A DNA stretch of 64,000 nucleotides from Inquilinus limosus DSM 16000 (GTDB taxonomy: Bacteria; Pseudomonadota; Alphaproteobacteria; DSM-16000; Inquilinaceae): the NCBI RefSeq assembly GCF_000423185.1, contig NZ_AUHM01000006.1, forward strand, positions 310,001 through 374,000, given 5' to 3'. The notes under the pieces are model-generated. The model saw nothing but the letters and a program-made list of their open reading frames with translations. It was not told the origin of the DNA and made no database searches. Below, piece after piece: positions 62,975 to 64,000 of the stretch. Every line of letters starts with the position of its first letter. Position 1 is the stretch's first letter. Made by a program: the position numbers and the translations under genes.

Positions 62975-64000
62975 TCAGGGTGCAGGGACCTGGCGGGGCC
63001 CGATGAGGCGGGCGAGCCCCAGCCAGGCGAGCGCCGCCGTCGCGATCGTGGCCATCAGCAGCCAGGGATCGGCGCCGGTGATCCGCAGCGCCCAGGGGAT
63101 CAGCGCCGTGGTCCCGGCCAGGCCGACGAAGGTGGTCAGGAAGGCATAGCCGGCCTGGGCCATGTAGTGCAGCTCCGGCCGGATCCGCGTGCGGATCACG
63201 GTCTGGGCCACCAGATAGGCGCCGCCGAAGGTCATGGCGTGGCCGAACTGGCTGAGGATGATCAGGGGCAGCGGCGGGTCGAGCGCCAGCAGCAGCCAGC
63301 GGCCGATCGCGACGAGGCAGCAGGCGGCGAGCAGCGCCGCGGGCGGGACCCGCTCCAGCCGCCGCGCGGCATAGCGGTAGACCAGGACCTCGGCGGCCAC
63401 GGCGGCGCCCCAGACGAGGCCGGTGCTGCCCTTGTCCACGCCGTGGTCGATCCACCAGATCGTGCCGAAGGAGTAGTAGAAGGCATGCGACGCCTGCAGC
63501 AGCAGGGCCGGAATCAGAAGCGGCGCCGCCACCGCCAGCGCCGCGGCGGCGGCGCGCGGGTCGAGGCGCGGCGCCGGCGGCTGCCAGGACGGACCGAGCA
63601 CCGACAGGGACAGGCAGATCAGCAGCCCGGCGGTGATATAGGGCAGCAGCCCGACGCCGTCCGGCAGCACCAGCAGCGCGCCCATGCCGACATTGCCGAC
63701 CAGGAAGGCGAAGGACCCCCAGGCCCGCATCCGGCCGTAGCCATGGCTGCCGCGCAGCGCCACGGTGTTGGCGAAGCTCTCGATCAGCGGGATCGAACCG
63801 TAGACGAGACCGACCGCCAGCACCGACAGCAAGCCGGCGGCGCCGGGATCGCCGATCAGCGCCGCCGCGATCAGCACCGCCCCGGCGGCCAGGGCGGCGC
63901 CGGCGGACAGGCCGCCGGCCGGCAGCAGCAGGGTCGCGATCATGCCGAAGCCGAGAATGCAGACGGCGCGCAGAGCGAAGCCGGCGGCCACGGTCCAGCC
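62975..64000 (-). CDS. MFS transporter (MFS_1-like/HcaT type), 5' end outside window
   Basis: At least 341 codons of a major facilitator protein; the frame is open at the right edge (reads GWTVAAGFALRAV there), so the N-terminal portion with the first one or two spans is missing. The repeated segments GYGRMRAWGSFAFLVGNVGM and ASHAFYYSFGTIWWIDHGVD are typical of the phenylpropionate-transporter-like (HcaT) subfamily. Substrate unknown. Lies 95 bp downstream of the region where hpnN starts, on the same strand and upstream of hpnN in transcription order. Confidence 0.85.
   Translation of the reverse strand, partial: GWTVAAGFALRAVCILGFGMIATLLLPAGGLSAGAALAAGAVLIAAALIGDPGAAGLLSVLAVGLVYGSIPLIESFANTVALRGSHGYGRMRAWGSFAFLVGNVGMGALLVLPDGVGLLPYITAGLLICLSLSVLGPSWQPPAPRLDPRAAAAALAVAAPLLIPALLLQASHAFYYSFGTIWWIDHGVDKGSTGLVWGAAVAAEVLVYRYAARRLERVPPAALLAACCLVAIGRWLLLALDPPLPLIILSQFGHAMTFGGAYLVAQTVIRTRIRPELHYMAQAGYAFLTTFVGLAGTTALIPWALRITGADPWLLMATIATAALAWLGLARLIGPRQVPAP

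Overview
The window is GC-rich, densely coded chromosomal DNA with many 1-8 bp overlaps between neighbouring genes. The hopanoid gene set, the alphaproteobacterial type palindromic repeats and a type III secretion (T3SS) gene order like that of rhizobia point to an alphaproteobacterium, probably of the Rhodospirillales/Azospirillales type. The genus is not determinable by eye. I see no rRNA, tRNA, CRISPR array, integrase or transposase gene.

Layout. (1) 1-5.5 kb, minus: GlgE pathway, with glgE followed by a treS-maltokinase fusion cut by the window edge. (2) 5.6-13.2 kb: a sugar ABC importer (minus) divergent from a BtpA protein, an M42 hydrolase and an FGGY kinase (plus). A LacI-type operator palindrome sits between the two arms. 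(3) 13.3-18.6 kb: an RND efflux pump and adaptor, divergent from a TetR regulator, with several candidate operators between them. (4) 18.6-35.4 kb: a T3SS in two divergent arms. The minus arm (sctC1-I-J-K-L-N-O-Q-R-S-T-U) follows the rhizobial nolW-nolB-rhcJ-nolU-nolV-rhcN order. The plus arm holds a 55-residue protein, SctD, a SctX/SctY-like pair and SctV, then a Tad-pilus-type secretin and a CpaD-like lipoprotein, with a TadD-like TPR lipoprotein convergent. SctU lacks the NPTH autocleavage motif, and SctQ has a strong internal translation start. (5) 35.6-44.1 kb: a phosphonate locus (PEP mutase-nucleotidyltransferase fusion, phosphonopyruvate decarboxylase, AEP transaminase, a second nucleotidyltransferase, a PhyH dioxygenase, a CDP-alcohol phosphatidyltransferase and an HpnL-like membrane protein). 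It looks designed to make a phosphonolipid. (6) 44.1-47.6 kb: a PQQ-type sugar dehydrogenase with a dihaem cytochrome c, a MazG-like protein and a luciferase-like monooxygenase. (7) 47.7-62.9 kb: hopanoid synthesis and transport. hpnC and hpnD are fused into one gene, followed by hpnE. Then come hpnA, hpnB (its 5' end overrun by a 268 bp structured inverted-repeat element), shc, hpnG, hpnH, ispH, hpnM, an mlaA-like gene and hpnN. (8) The right edge holds a partial MFS transporter.

How the parts fit. IspH supplies isoprenoid precursors. HpnC-D and HpnE make squalene, Shc cyclises it to hopene, HpnH and HpnG extend it, and HpnM, the MlaA-like protein and HpnN are lipid traffic components. With the phosphonolipid locus, roughly 25 kb of the window is devoted to envelope lipids. 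Start codons were chosen from ribosome binding sites, gene overlaps and family N-termini. Functions come from motif and family recognition by eye, without database searches.
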